Source: Bacteroidota bacterium
Lineage (GTDB): Bacteria > Bacteroidota > Bacteroidia > Flavobacteriales > Flavobacteriaceae
Direction of reading: 5' to 3'
Length of the DNA stretch: 13,398 nt
Assembly: GCA_024278565.1 (NCBI GenBank)
Contig: JAJRSY010000190.1
Span: forward strand, 1 to 13,398
The notes beneath the pieces are model-generated. The model ran no database searches and was not told the DNA's origin. It saw only the letters and a list, made by a program, of their open reading frames with translations. Below, one piece after another: positions 6,502 to 13,398 of this stretch. Within the stretch, counting starts at the first letter, position 1. Every line of letters starts with the position of its first letter. Both the position numbers and the translations under genes were made by a program.

Positions 6502-8028
6502 TCAATTTAGACAATGGGTTATTTCTTTTTCCAATGTTGTATTGTCCCACCCAAGTTCAGCTTGCATAAGCAGACCGATATTGGTAACCAATTCGGTATA
6601 ATAGTTTTTATTGTTCAGACCATATTTAAAAGAGAATCTCCTTAACATTATATCTTCGATTTTAAGGGCTTGTAAATATTTTACAGCAAAGATAATCTCG
6701 GCTTTGATAATAACCAGTTCTTCAATGACCCGCTCTTCATTTGATGGTTTTTCAACTATAATGGTTTTAATAAGTTGGACAGCTTTTGGACTGTACGAAT
6801 TCAGAATGTGCTGTGGAATGTTAGATGTGTTATTTTGTATCATCGATTGATTTATCTGCCTAGTGATAAGCGTCTTTTTAGCAACAACAATATTGAGCAG
6901 TGTTTTTGCCATTGCCCTAAAGGTAGAGAGCTTGCCGCCGGAGATGGAGATGATATTTTTTGAATTCCACCAAATTTTAAAATCCCTCGTTTTGTCCGTA
7001 CTCGAGACTTTTTCATCAAAAAGTGGTCTTAGCCCCGAAAAAGAATAGATAATGTCTTTTGTTGTAAAATCAGATTCAGGTAGAAACCCATTGATACCAT
7101 TTAAAAGATATTCGGTATCTGTGACATCTTCATTGACTTCATCAGGGCTGCCATTAAAAGGAGTATCTGTTGTGCCAAGAATAACAGTATTATATTCCCA
7201 TGGCAAAGCGTAGAACATTCTACCGTCATTCGCTCCTGAAGAAAATACAAGGGCTGATTTAATATTGAGCTTTGAAATTGAAAAAACCAAATGAACACCT
7301 TTGCTCGGCGCCATTATTTTAGAATGTTGCGGTTTAAATAAATTAAGTGTTCTATCTGTCCATACACCCGTACAATTGACTATTACCTTACCATTGAACC
7401 CGTATTCTTTTTCATCGATTTTGTCTTTACATTTTATACTGCAAAACTCAGGTTCATCTGTAATGTTGGTAACTTCAATGTAGCTCAGGGCATGGGTATT
7501 CTCAAATTGTTCTGCTTCAAAAATCACTTCTGTCACCAAGCGCGCATCATTTGTTACCCCATCATAATAAGAAACCCCCCCTTTTAGTCCTTGTGTATTT
7601 ATTTCCGGGAATTTCTCAACGACTGTTTGCTTGTTCAAGAATCTGTATTTAGGCAGGGCTTTGTGTTTTCCCATCAATTGATAGAGTATCATCCCTATTC
7701 TAAACTTTAGCTTTGATTCATATAGGGGAAAAATAAATTCAAGGGGTTTGACCAGATGTTCATAGTGTTCTAAAAGCCAATTTCTTTCAGAAAGACTTTC
7801 CCTAACAATTTTAAACTGTAAATTCTGCAGATACCTCAATCCCCCATGTATAAGTTTTCCTGATTTTGAGCTTGTTCCCGAACCAAAATCGTTTTTTTCG
7901 ATAAGCAGGGTCTTTAAACCGTTTTCAGCTGCTTCTTTTAACACGCCTGCGCCGGTAATTCCCCCTCCAATAATGATAAGGTCAAATTGCGTTTCAACAG
8001 CGTGTTTTATTTTATCTTTTCGTTGCAT
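6502..8028 (-). CDS. FAD-dependent glycerol-3-phosphate dehydrogenase family
   Basis: This is a GlpD-type flavoenzyme that would oxidise sn-glycerol 3-phosphate to dihydroxyacetone phosphate and pass electrons to the quinone pool at the inner membrane. The 508 residues contain the FAD-binding fingerprint LIIIGGGITGAGV (17-29) and SSKSGKLIHGGLRYL (53-67), where the flavin and substrate sites meet. Further motifs are YYDGVTNDARL (154-164), PSKGVHLV (241-248), GTTDTPF (285-291), SGLRPL (331-336), TRDF (347-350) and SGGKLSTFRAMA (363-374). The Arg and Lys residues in these last motifs (334, 348, 366) line up with substrate-binding residues of E. coli GlpD. The C-terminal domain has AVKYLQALKIEDIMLRR, as in other family members. 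The start overlaps the upstream flavoprotein by 17 bases, implying translational coupling. It could be an ordinary glycerol catabolic enzyme, but no glpK or glpF is adjacent and the lipid-type neighbours argue for a DHAP supply role or a modified lipid substrate. Confidence 0.88.
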   Translation of the reverse strand: MQRKDKIKHAVETQFDLIIIGGGITGAGVLKEAAENGLKTLLIEKNDFGSGTSSKSGKLIHGGLRYLQNLQFKIVRESLSERNWLLEHYEHLVKPLEFIFPLYESKLKFRIGMILYQLMGKHKALPKYRFLNKQTVVEKFPEINTQGLKGGVSYYDGVTNDARLVTEVIFEAEQFENTHALSYIEVTNITDEPEFCSIKCKDKIDEKEYGFNGKVIVNCTGVWTDRTLNLFKPQHSKIMAPSKGVHLVFSISKLNIKSALVFSSGANDGRMFYALPWEYNTVILGTTDTPFNGSPDEVNEDVTDTEYLLNGINGFLPESDFTTKDIIYSFSGLRPLFDEKVSSTDKTRDFKIWWNSKNIISISGGKLSTFRAMAKTLLNIVVAKKTLITRQINQSMIQNNTSNIPQHILNSYSPKAVQLIKTIIVEKPSNEERVIEELVIIKAEIIFAVKYLQALKIEDIMLRRFSFKYGLNNKNYYTELVTNIGLLMQAELGWDNTTLEKEITHCLN

Positions 8029-9667
8029 CGAATAATTTACCGGGATTTAAAATATTTTTCGGATCCAGCTCGTGCTTAATGGTCTGTAACAATTTTTGTG
8101 CATTGGGAGACAGTTTTTGCAAATACCATTGTTGGTGGTCCTTACCCACTCCATGATGATGGCTTATTGCACCGCTTAATTCAGAAATAGCATCGGAGAC
8201 TACCGTTTTATAGTGTTTCCATTGTTCTAGTTCCCGATTTTTTTCTTGGGGAACGATCATACTAAAATATAAAGAAGCACCTGTTTCATAGGCATGGGAG
8301 ATATGGCAGAACAACAAGCCCTTCTTTTCAAAAAAACCGGATTTCTCAGTAAGAACTTTTTTTATGCCTTCGTATAGGTTGTTTAGATTGCTCCAGTAAG
8401 TTACCGTTTCAAAAGTATCGATCAGTAATCGGTGTTCTATCATAGTGTCTCTAAGATAGGGCAGGGAAAATCTTTTTTTCTCCCAAGTAGAGGAAATATT
8501 GGAAGGGAGTATTTTACCATTATATTCTTTGCAAATTGTTTTTGCATCAGTGATCTGCATTTTATCCGAGGGCTGCTTTATGGCAAAGCGCATCATCAAT
8601 AAACACGGTCGGTCATATCCTTTTTTTATCAGTCTGGACTTTACCCATTTTTCGATTTGGGATTTGGCAAAAGATTTTTCCGAATGCCCCATTAAAGAGA
8701 GTATTTTTGTTTCCTCGGCATCTGAAAGTCTGGTAATACTTGCGTGAATTCCATTTTGGACCATTTCTTTGATTGCAAGAGTTCCGCTTTGAAAATCTTT
8801 AAATAAAGCAACCGTCCAATTGTACGAACCCGGTAATTTAGAAATTTTCATTTTAGCGGATGTGATGACCCCCAAAGTACCTTCAGAACCAATAAATAAC
8901 GAATGGAAATCAATACCGGAAGCATGTTTGGGGAAGTCTTGGTGTTCTATGGCGCCGCTAGGGCAAAGAACTTTTAACCCCAGTACCATATCTTCTATTT
9001 TGCCATATAGTCCTGATTCTTGTCCTGCTGAACGTGTTGCGACCCAACCGCCCAAGGTCGAAAACTCGAAAGACTGCGGAAAATGGCCTAACGTATATCC
9101 TTTGCTGTTTAGTTTTTTTTCCAGTTCCGGACCATAAATACCGGATTGGAAGGTAGCGGTCAGTGATTCACCATCGAGCTCTAACATTGCGTTCATTCCG
9201 GTCATGTTCAGTATGGCGATTTTTTCGTGACTGCTATCACAATCCGTTGCACCGGTCACATTGCTTCCCCCACCATAGGTGATTAGTTTAATGTTGTTGC
9301 TATTGCAGGTATCAAGAATATGTTCTACATCTTCTTCAGATTCAGGAAACAAAATAAAATCAGGATAAGATCGAATGGTATTTTTGAACACTTTTAATAT
9401 ATCATGGTAACTTCTGGCAATTGAGTATTTTAATCTGTCTTCATTTGAATTTGAAAATTGGTCTTTCTTTAATTTAGGAAATGTTGATTTGAAATCTTCT
9501 AAAGTAAAAGAAGGTAGGGGTACTTCAAATTTGTCGGGTATTTTAAACCCATCTTTTAATTTGATGCCCCACAGTTTTTCAAAATGATTTATTAATTTGG
9601 GATAATCCTTTAAATCTTGGACCTCATTTGGGTTGCCCCACCTCCACCAATTATCATTGTCCATCAT
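8012..9667 (-). CDS. Alkylglycerone-phosphate-synthase-like FAD oxidase
   Basis: This is a VAO/PCMH-fold flavoprotein of 551 residues. It resembles alkylglycerone-phosphate (alkyl-DHAP) synthase, which swaps the acyl chain of acyl-DHAP for a fatty alcohol and so makes the ether bond. An N-terminal tryptophan-rich WWRWGNP (7-13) precedes the FAD domain, which holds PDFILFPESEEDVEHIL (102-118), TYGGGSNVTGA (130-140), GHFPQSFEFSTLGGW (194-208) and GSEGTLGVIT (260-269). The C-terminus ends LDPKNILNPGKL, the usual VAO-family finish. Aligning from memory with mammalian AGPS numbering, His195 matches His300, Thr204 Thr309, Arg313 Arg419, Arg406 Arg515, Tyr467 Tyr578, and the HHH at 503-505 matches 615-617. 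No peroxisomal or secretion signal is present, so it should be cytoplasmic or membrane-associated. The start (two ATGs in a row) overlaps the upstream GMC gene by 14 bases. An alternative is another VAO-family oxidase, such as a D-lactate or glycolate type, but these lack the HHH motif. Confidence 0.85.
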   Translation of the reverse strand: MMDNDNWWRWGNPNEVQDLKDYPKLINHFEKLWGIKLKDGFKIPDKFEVPLPSFTLEDFKSTFPKLKKDQFSNSNEDRLKYSIARSYHDILKVFKNTIRSYPDFILFPESEEDVEHILDTCNSNNIKLITYGGGSNVTGATDCDSSHEKIAILNMTGMNAMLELDGESLTATFQSGIYGPELEKKLNSKGYTLGHFPQSFEFSTLGGWVATRSAGQESGLYGKIEDMVLGLKVLCPSGAIEHQDFPKHASGIDFHSLFIGSEGTLGVITSAKMKISKLPGSYNWTVALFKDFQSGTLAIKEMVQNGIHASITRLSDAEETKILSLMGHSEKSFAKSQIEKWVKSRLIKKGYDRPCLLMMRFAIKQPSDKMQITDAKTICKEYNGKILPSNISSTWEKKRFSLPYLRDTMIEHRLLIDTFETVTYWSNLNNLYEGIKKVLTEKSGFFEKKGLLFCHISHAYETGASLYFSMIVPQEKNRELEQWKHYKTVVSDAISELSGAISHHHGVGKDHQQWYLQKLSPNAQKLLQTIKHELDPKNILNPGKLFDATKR

Positions 9668-11267
9668 TCATTTGTTTTAATTGTTCATCTAGAAAAATGT
9701 TGGTATTTCCTTCTTTTTCGGGCACTAATGACATAGCGTACTCGCTTAATGCCGTAATGGTCAAACTTGGGTTGACCCCTAAATTTCCGGGTATGATGGA
9801 TCCATCAAGCACTGTCATATTCGGATAGTTGAAAACTTTGAATTGGTCGTTCACAACACCTTCATCTGCATTTTCGCCCATAGGGACACCTCCTAATATA
9901 TGCGCTGTGGAAGACATATTGAAAAGTACTTCGGTAAGTGCGTTCCGTGCAATTCCATCTACTTTTTTGGCATATTTATGCATTACTTCCTGTCCGATGT
10001 CAATATATGCGGGAACCTTTTTTGCCTTTTCACTACTAATACTGATCCTGGAAAACGGAAATCTTTTGTAAACCATTTTCATAGAATTATCCAAACTTTG
10101 CATGACCAAAAAAATAACCGATTTTTTAGCGAAATCTTTACCAAATAGTTGTGTAAAAAATTGTTTTGGCTTAAGAAAAATATTGCTGAACCATATTAAA
10201 GGTCTGGTTAATGGAGTGCTTTTGATCGTTGCCAGTGTAGAGAACATTTTCATGGCATTGGAGCCATTGGGGTATTTGACAATTTCTATATGTGTATTCC
10301 CATCAGGATTAAAAACAGAAGAAATGGCTATGCCGTGGTTGAGCTTTTTATTTTTTGTTGTTACCCCACATAAACTCTCAGAATTTGTACGTAGGTTTTC
10401 TCCCAGTTTTTCAGATAGGCCGGGCAGGGTCCTGTACTTATGTTTTTGCTTTAACAGTAGGTCCAATGTGCCTAAAACACCAGCTGAAAACACAATGTTC
10501 TTTGCGGTAAAGGTTTGTCTGTTCTTTGCTAAAAATGAAGTGCTGTCAATAGTGTGAACCCTATATAGTTTATTTTGATGTTCAATTTTAACAGCTTTGG
10601 TTTCCGCTTTTATTTTGGCACCAAATTTTTGAGCAAAATATAGATAGTTATAATCTAATGTGTTTTTGGCTTTATCCTTGCACCCGATCATGCATCCGGC
10701 ACATTCGGTACAGCCTTTGCGTAAGGGACCCAAACCTTTAAAATAAGGGTCTTTTTCTTTTTTCGTATCACCAAAATAAACCCCTACATCCACACCTTCA
10801 AAAGATTCCGGTCTTCCCATTTCGTTGGCTATTTCTTGCAGGATCTCATCTTCAATATTGAAAGTCTTATTTTTAACCGTGCCCAACATAAATTTAGCTT
10901 TCTTGTAAAAGGGTGCAAGTGTTTGTTTCCAATTTTTTGATTTTGTCCATGAAGGATTGGAAAAAAAATCATCAGGGGGAAACATGTGGGTGTTTGCATA
11001 GACCAAACTTCCGCCGCCAACTCCTACACCACTTAAAATAAATACTTTTTTAAAAAAGGATAGACGCTGGAAGCCAAACCATCTTAGTTTGGGACTCCAG
11101 AAGAATTTATTAAATTTCCAATTAGATTTTGGAAAATATTCAGGTCTGTACTCTTTTCCCATTTCTAAAATAAGGACACTATATCCTTTTTCTGCAAGAC
11201 GCATAGCTGAGACAGAACCACCAAAACCGGAACCTATTATTATATAGTCAACTATTTTTTCGTCCAT
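9654..11267 (-). CDS. GMC-family oxidoreductase with a four-cysteine motif
   Basis: This is an FAD-dependent alcohol oxidoreductase of the glucose-methanol-choline family, closest in style to the cholesterol-oxidase-like (ChoD) branch. Numbering from the ATG at 11265-11267 (537 residues), it has the dinucleotide fold YIIIGSGFGGSVSAMRL (8-24) with Glu35 for the ribose, and the GMC signature-like SGVGVGGGSLVYAN (79-92). A cysteine cluster at 186, 189, 192 and 196 (CX2CX2CX3C) comes just before KAKNTLDYNYL. Near the C-terminus are HILGGVPMG and LGVNPSLTITALSEYAM, the substrate and flavin region of this branch. No signal peptide is seen. A TTG directly before the ATG is an alternative start. It is the first gene of the operon and overlaps the next by 14 bases. 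The substrate is unknown. Sterol is possible by family, but a long-chain fatty alcohol or alkylglycerol fits the neighbours better. Confidence 0.87.
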   Translation of the reverse strand: MDEKIVDYIIIGSGFGGSVSAMRLAEKGYSVLILEMGKEYRPEYFPKSNWKFNKFFWSPKLRWFGFQRLSFFKKVFILSGVGVGGGSLVYANTHMFPPDDFFSNPSWTKSKNWKQTLAPFYKKAKFMLGTVKNKTFNIEDEILQEIANEMGRPESFEGVDVGVYFGDTKKEKDPYFKGLGPLRKGCTECAGCMIGCKDKAKNTLDYNYLYFAQKFGAKIKAETKAVKIEHQNKLYRVHTIDSTSFLAKNRQTFTAKNIVFSAGVLGTLDLLLKQKHKYRTLPGLSEKLGENLRTNSESLCGVTTKNKKLNHGIAISSVFNPDGNTHIEIVKYPNGSNAMKMFSTLATIKSTPLTRPLIWFSNIFLKPKQFFTQLFGKDFAKKSVIFLVMQSLDNSMKMVYKRFPFSRISISSEKAKKVPAYIDIGQEVMHKYAKKVDGIARNALTEVLFNMSSTAHILGGVPMGENADEGVVNDQFKVFNYPNMTVLDGSIIPGNLGVNPSLTITALSEYAMSLVPEKEGNTNIFLDEQLKQMNDGQ

Positions 11268-11658
11268 CAATTTATGCTATCATCCAAAACCCGTAAGGCC
11301 TTGTTAAAGAATAAATGATTTGAATTCGACACAGGGATCTTGTTTTTATTCCCACTCCCGAAACTTCGAGAGGTTTAATACTCCGGCGCCTGCCCGTTCC
11401 GTTCAGGCGGGCTTGCGTCGAAATGTAAAAGGTGAATTCTTTTAAATGCCTCGTGAGCTTGCCCCAAGATAGTTTACCGATGAATAAAGGCAAAATAACA
11501 AGTCTAAACGAATTAGTTATTCTTTAACAGTGCCTAAGTTAACAAATTTGGTTTGGTTTTAGACCTGCCACGAATTTTAACTGTGCTTTTGGGCAGGCCT
11601 TACCTTGCCCTCTTTAAATTTATGTACAATGCCCGTTCTTTACTTCGCAAAAATAGTG
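11268..11658. other. Intergenic region between glmS and the four-gene operon
   Basis: This 391-base gap holds no convincing gene. It contains CTCCCGAA/TTCGAGAG (11355-11372), a near-perfect palindrome with one mismatch. It also contains a CCTGCCCG...CAGGCGGGC element (about 11389-11413) and AGACCTGCC...GGCAGGCCT around 11571-11602, whose arms pair with one mismatch across a wide loop just past glmS. A weak -7-like box, TTATTTTG on the minus strand (11491-11498), is the only promoter candidate for the operon and would give a leader of over 200 bases. No classical terminator follows glmS. Confidence 0.6.
11355..11372. repeat. CTCCCGAA/TTCGAGAG palindrome
   Basis: CTCCCGAA (11355-11362) and TTCGAGAG (11365-11372) pair with one mismatch across a 2-base centre. 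Related TCCCGA/TCGGGA and CTTCGGGAG strings occur at 5360-5375, near 5424-5431 and near 2320-2328, so the same repeat family is present in all three long gaps. Confidence 0.6.
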
Positions 11659-13398
11659 TTATTCCACGGTCACGGATTTCGCCAAATTTCTTGGCTGATC
11701 TACGTTGCACCCCCGCATTACCGCAATATGGTATGAGAGCAGCTGTAAAGGTATGGTGGTCAACAAAGGTGTCAAACTCTCTAGTGTCTCCGGTACCTCG
11801 ATGACATGATCGGCCAACCCGGTCACTTGCTCATCGCCTTCGGTAACTATGGCGATGATCTTTCCTTTTCTCGATTTTATTTCTTGAATGTTACTGACCA
11901 CTTTTTCATAGTGGCCTTTTTTGGTAGCGATAACAAACACAGGCATTTGTTCGTCGATCAAAGCTATAGGGCCATGCTTCATTTCTGCCGCAGGATACCC
12001 CTCTGCATGAATATAACTGATTTCCTTCAATTTGAGAGCCCCTTCCAGAGCAACGGGAAAATTATAGCCCCTGCCCAGATAAAGGCAGTTAGTTGAGTCT
12101 TTGTAAACATCTGCGATGATCTCTATCAAGGGGTTCGATTCCAATGCCTTTTCTACTTTCGAGGGTATGGTCTCCAATTCGGTCAAATACTCGTGAAACC
12201 TAGAGTCTGAAAATTCACCTTTCGCCTTGGCCAATTTCAAAGCGATCAATGTCAATACGGTTATCTGCGTGGTAAACGCTTTTGTAGATGCTACACCGAT
12301 TTCGGGCCCGGCATGGGTGTATGCTCCGGCGTCGGTTTCACGGGCTATTGAAGACCCTACGACATTACAGACGCCAAAAACGAATGCCCCGTTTTCTTTG
12401 GCCAGTTTTATGGCCGCCAATGTATCGGCCGTTTCGCCCGATTGTGATATGGCGATCACCACATCTTTATCGGTTATTACCGGATTTCTATATCGAAATT
12501 CTGAGGCATACTCCACCTCTACTGATATACGTGCCAGATCTTCAAAAATATACTCTGCCACAAGACCCGCATGCCATGAGGTGCCACAGGCCACAATGAT
12601 TATTCTATCGGCGTTCATAAACTTTTCAAGGTTTTGGTCGATACCGGCCATACGGATCAGGCCTTGATCTACTCGTAACCGCCCACGGTACGTATCTAAG
12701 ATCGCCCTTGGTTGCTCATAGATCTCTTTGAGCATAAAATGATCGTAACCGCCTTTTTCTATTTCCTCTAGGTTCATTTGAAGTTCTAGAATATTCGGGT
12801 AGGCCACTGAATCATCTTTTATTTTTCTTAGTTTGATTTCCTTCTCTAAACGAATAATGGCCATTTGCCCGTCTTCCAAATAAACAGCGTTATTAGTGAA
12901 TTCTATAAATGGCGACGCATCAGAGGCTATAAAAAACTCGTTATCGCCAATCCCTATTGCCAACGGGCTGCCCAATTTGGCAACAACGATCTCATCGGGC
13001 TTCTTCTTATCGAATACCGCTATGGCATAGGCTCCCACTACTTGGGTAAGGGCTATCTGTACCGCTTTGCCCAATAGTACATTTTCGGTTTTTTGAACCT
13101 CTTCAATTAGGTTTATCAAAACTTCAGTATCGGTATCGGAATGAAACACATAGCCTCTTTTGGTCAGTTCCTTTTTTATGGATTCATAGTTTTCTATAAT
13201 CCCGTTATGGATAATGACCAAATCACCCGAATTGGAACAGTGCGGATGCGAATTCACATCATTGGGCACACCATGGGTTGCCCATCGTGTATGGCCAATA
13301 CCTAGACTTCCTTCCAATGAAATAGTACTTTTGGCCGTCGTCTTCAGGTCTTCTACCTTGCCCTTTGTCTTGGCAAGATTAATGTTCGTGCCATCGTA
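11659..13398 (-). CDS. glmS: Glutamine--fructose-6-phosphate aminotransferase (partial)
   Basis: GlmS makes glucosamine 6-phosphate from fructose 6-phosphate and glutamine, the first committed step toward UDP-GlcNAc for peptidoglycan and surface glycans, in the cytoplasm. The frame is open through the window edge, where it reads YDGTNINLAKTKGKVEDL; about 36 N-terminal residues, including the catalytic Cys, lie outside. The 579 residues present include the glutaminase-domain motifs GIGHTRWATHG, IIHNGIIENY and HSDTDTEVL. The first SIS domain has ACGTSWHAG and SQSGETADT, and the second SIS domain has EGYPAAEMKHGPIALI. The protein ends with DQPRNLAKSVTVE, the characteristic GlmS tail that closes the active site. 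An in-frame ATT near 13317 is an internal isoleucine codon, not a start. Any control by its leader is outside the window. It is followed by a 391-base gap, so it is probably not co-transcribed with the lipid operon. Confidence 0.98.
   Translation of the reverse strand, partial: YDGTNINLAKTKGKVEDLKTTAKSTISLEGSLGIGHTRWATHGVPNDVNSHPHCSNSGDLVIIHNGIIENYESIKKELTKRGYVFHSDTDTEVLINLIEEVQKTENVLLGKAVQIALTQVVGAYAIAVFDKKKPDEIVVAKLGSPLAIGIGDNEFFIASDASPFIEFTNNAVYLEDGQMAIIRLEKEIKLRKIKDDSVAYPNILELQMNLEEIEKGGYDHFMLKEIYEQPRAILDTYRGRLRVDQGLIRMAGIDQNLEKFMNADRIIIVACGTSWHAGLVAEYIFEDLARISVEVEYASEFRYRNPVITDKDVVIAISQSGETADTLAAIKLAKENGAFVFGVCNVVGSSIARETDAGAYTHAGPEIGVASTKAFTTQITVLTLIALKLAKAKGEFSDSRFHEYLTELETIPSKVEKALESNPLIEIIADVYKDSTNCLYLGRGYNFPVALEGALKLKEISYIHAEGYPAAEMKHGPIALIDEQMPVFVIATKKGHYEKVVSNIQEIKSRKGKIIAIVTEGDEQVTGLADHVIEVPETLESLTPLLTTIPLQLLSYHIAVMRGCNVDQPRNLAKSVTVE

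Noticed and set aside
6502..8028. Dehydrogenase considered as part of an ordinary glp glycerol-use operon
   Set aside because: No glycerol kinase, facilitator or glp regulator is adjacent, while three lipid-type genes are tightly linked. The catabolic role is kept only as an alternative.
10102..10557. Plus-strand open frame of 151 codons opposite the GMC gene
   Set aside because: It is a shadow frame within a clearly coding minus-strand gene, and its composition reflects the reverse complement of that gene.
11272..11493. Minus-strand open frame of 73 codons between glmS and the GMC gene
   Set aside because: It spans two palindromes, ends just upstream of the GMC gene and has no family resemblance or initiation signal that I can support.
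13315..13317. Apparent start codon for glmS at ATT
   Set aside because: The frame continues through the window edge with good GlmS sequence (YDGTNINLAKTKGK), so this is an internal isoleucine and the gene is cut by the window.

Overview
The window looks like chromosomal DNA from a marine-type member of the Flavobacteriia (Bacteroidota). Four things point there: an F1 beta subunit with the Bacteroidota-type internal insertion, a 92-residue epsilon subunit that lacks the C-terminal helices, a TonB-dependent receptor with an N-terminal carboxypeptidase-regulatory-like domain, and intergenic palindromes of the GCCTGCC/GGCAGGC and TCATTCCGAG types. The one recognisable promoter is also of the Bacteroidota TAnnTTTG kind. 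All eight genes lie on the minus strand, so transcription runs from high to low coordinates. I see no tRNA, rRNA, CRISPR array or transposase.

Layout in the direction of transcription. (1) 13398-11659: glmS, open at the window edge and missing about 36 N-terminal residues including the catalytic Cys. (2) 11658-11268: a gap with palindromes. (3) 11267-5572: a tightly packed four-gene operon of a GMC oxidoreductase, an alkyl-DHAP-synthase-like flavoprotein, an FAD-dependent glycerol-3-phosphate dehydrogenase and a DAG-kinase-family lipid kinase. (4) 5571-5177: a gap made largely of palindromic elements. (5) 5176-2390: a large TonB-dependent receptor ending in a strong hairpin terminator. (6) 2389-1897: a repeat-filled gap with a likely promoter. 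(7) 1896-38: atpD and atpC.

The most interesting part is the four-gene operon. Its genes overlap or nearly touch, and sampled stretches are clearly AT-richer than in the flanking receptor, glmS and atpD, which suggests an acquired module between core genes. The second gene keeps every active-site position I could align to eukaryotic alkylglycerone-phosphate synthase, the enzyme that makes the ether bond of ether lipids. Together with a DHAP/G3P flavoenzyme, a lipid kinase and an alcohol-oxidising GMC enzyme, it suggests an undescribed glycero-(ether)lipid pathway. From memory, a similar trio (glpD1, an AGPS-like flavoprotein, a DAG kinase) lies at Rv2249c-Rv2252 of Mycobacterium tuberculosis. 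The chemistry remains a hypothesis.

The intergenic gaps carry a recurring structure: one arm of a palindrome faces two complementary arms, so two mutually exclusive hairpins are possible. Three exact or near-exact examples are recorded below.
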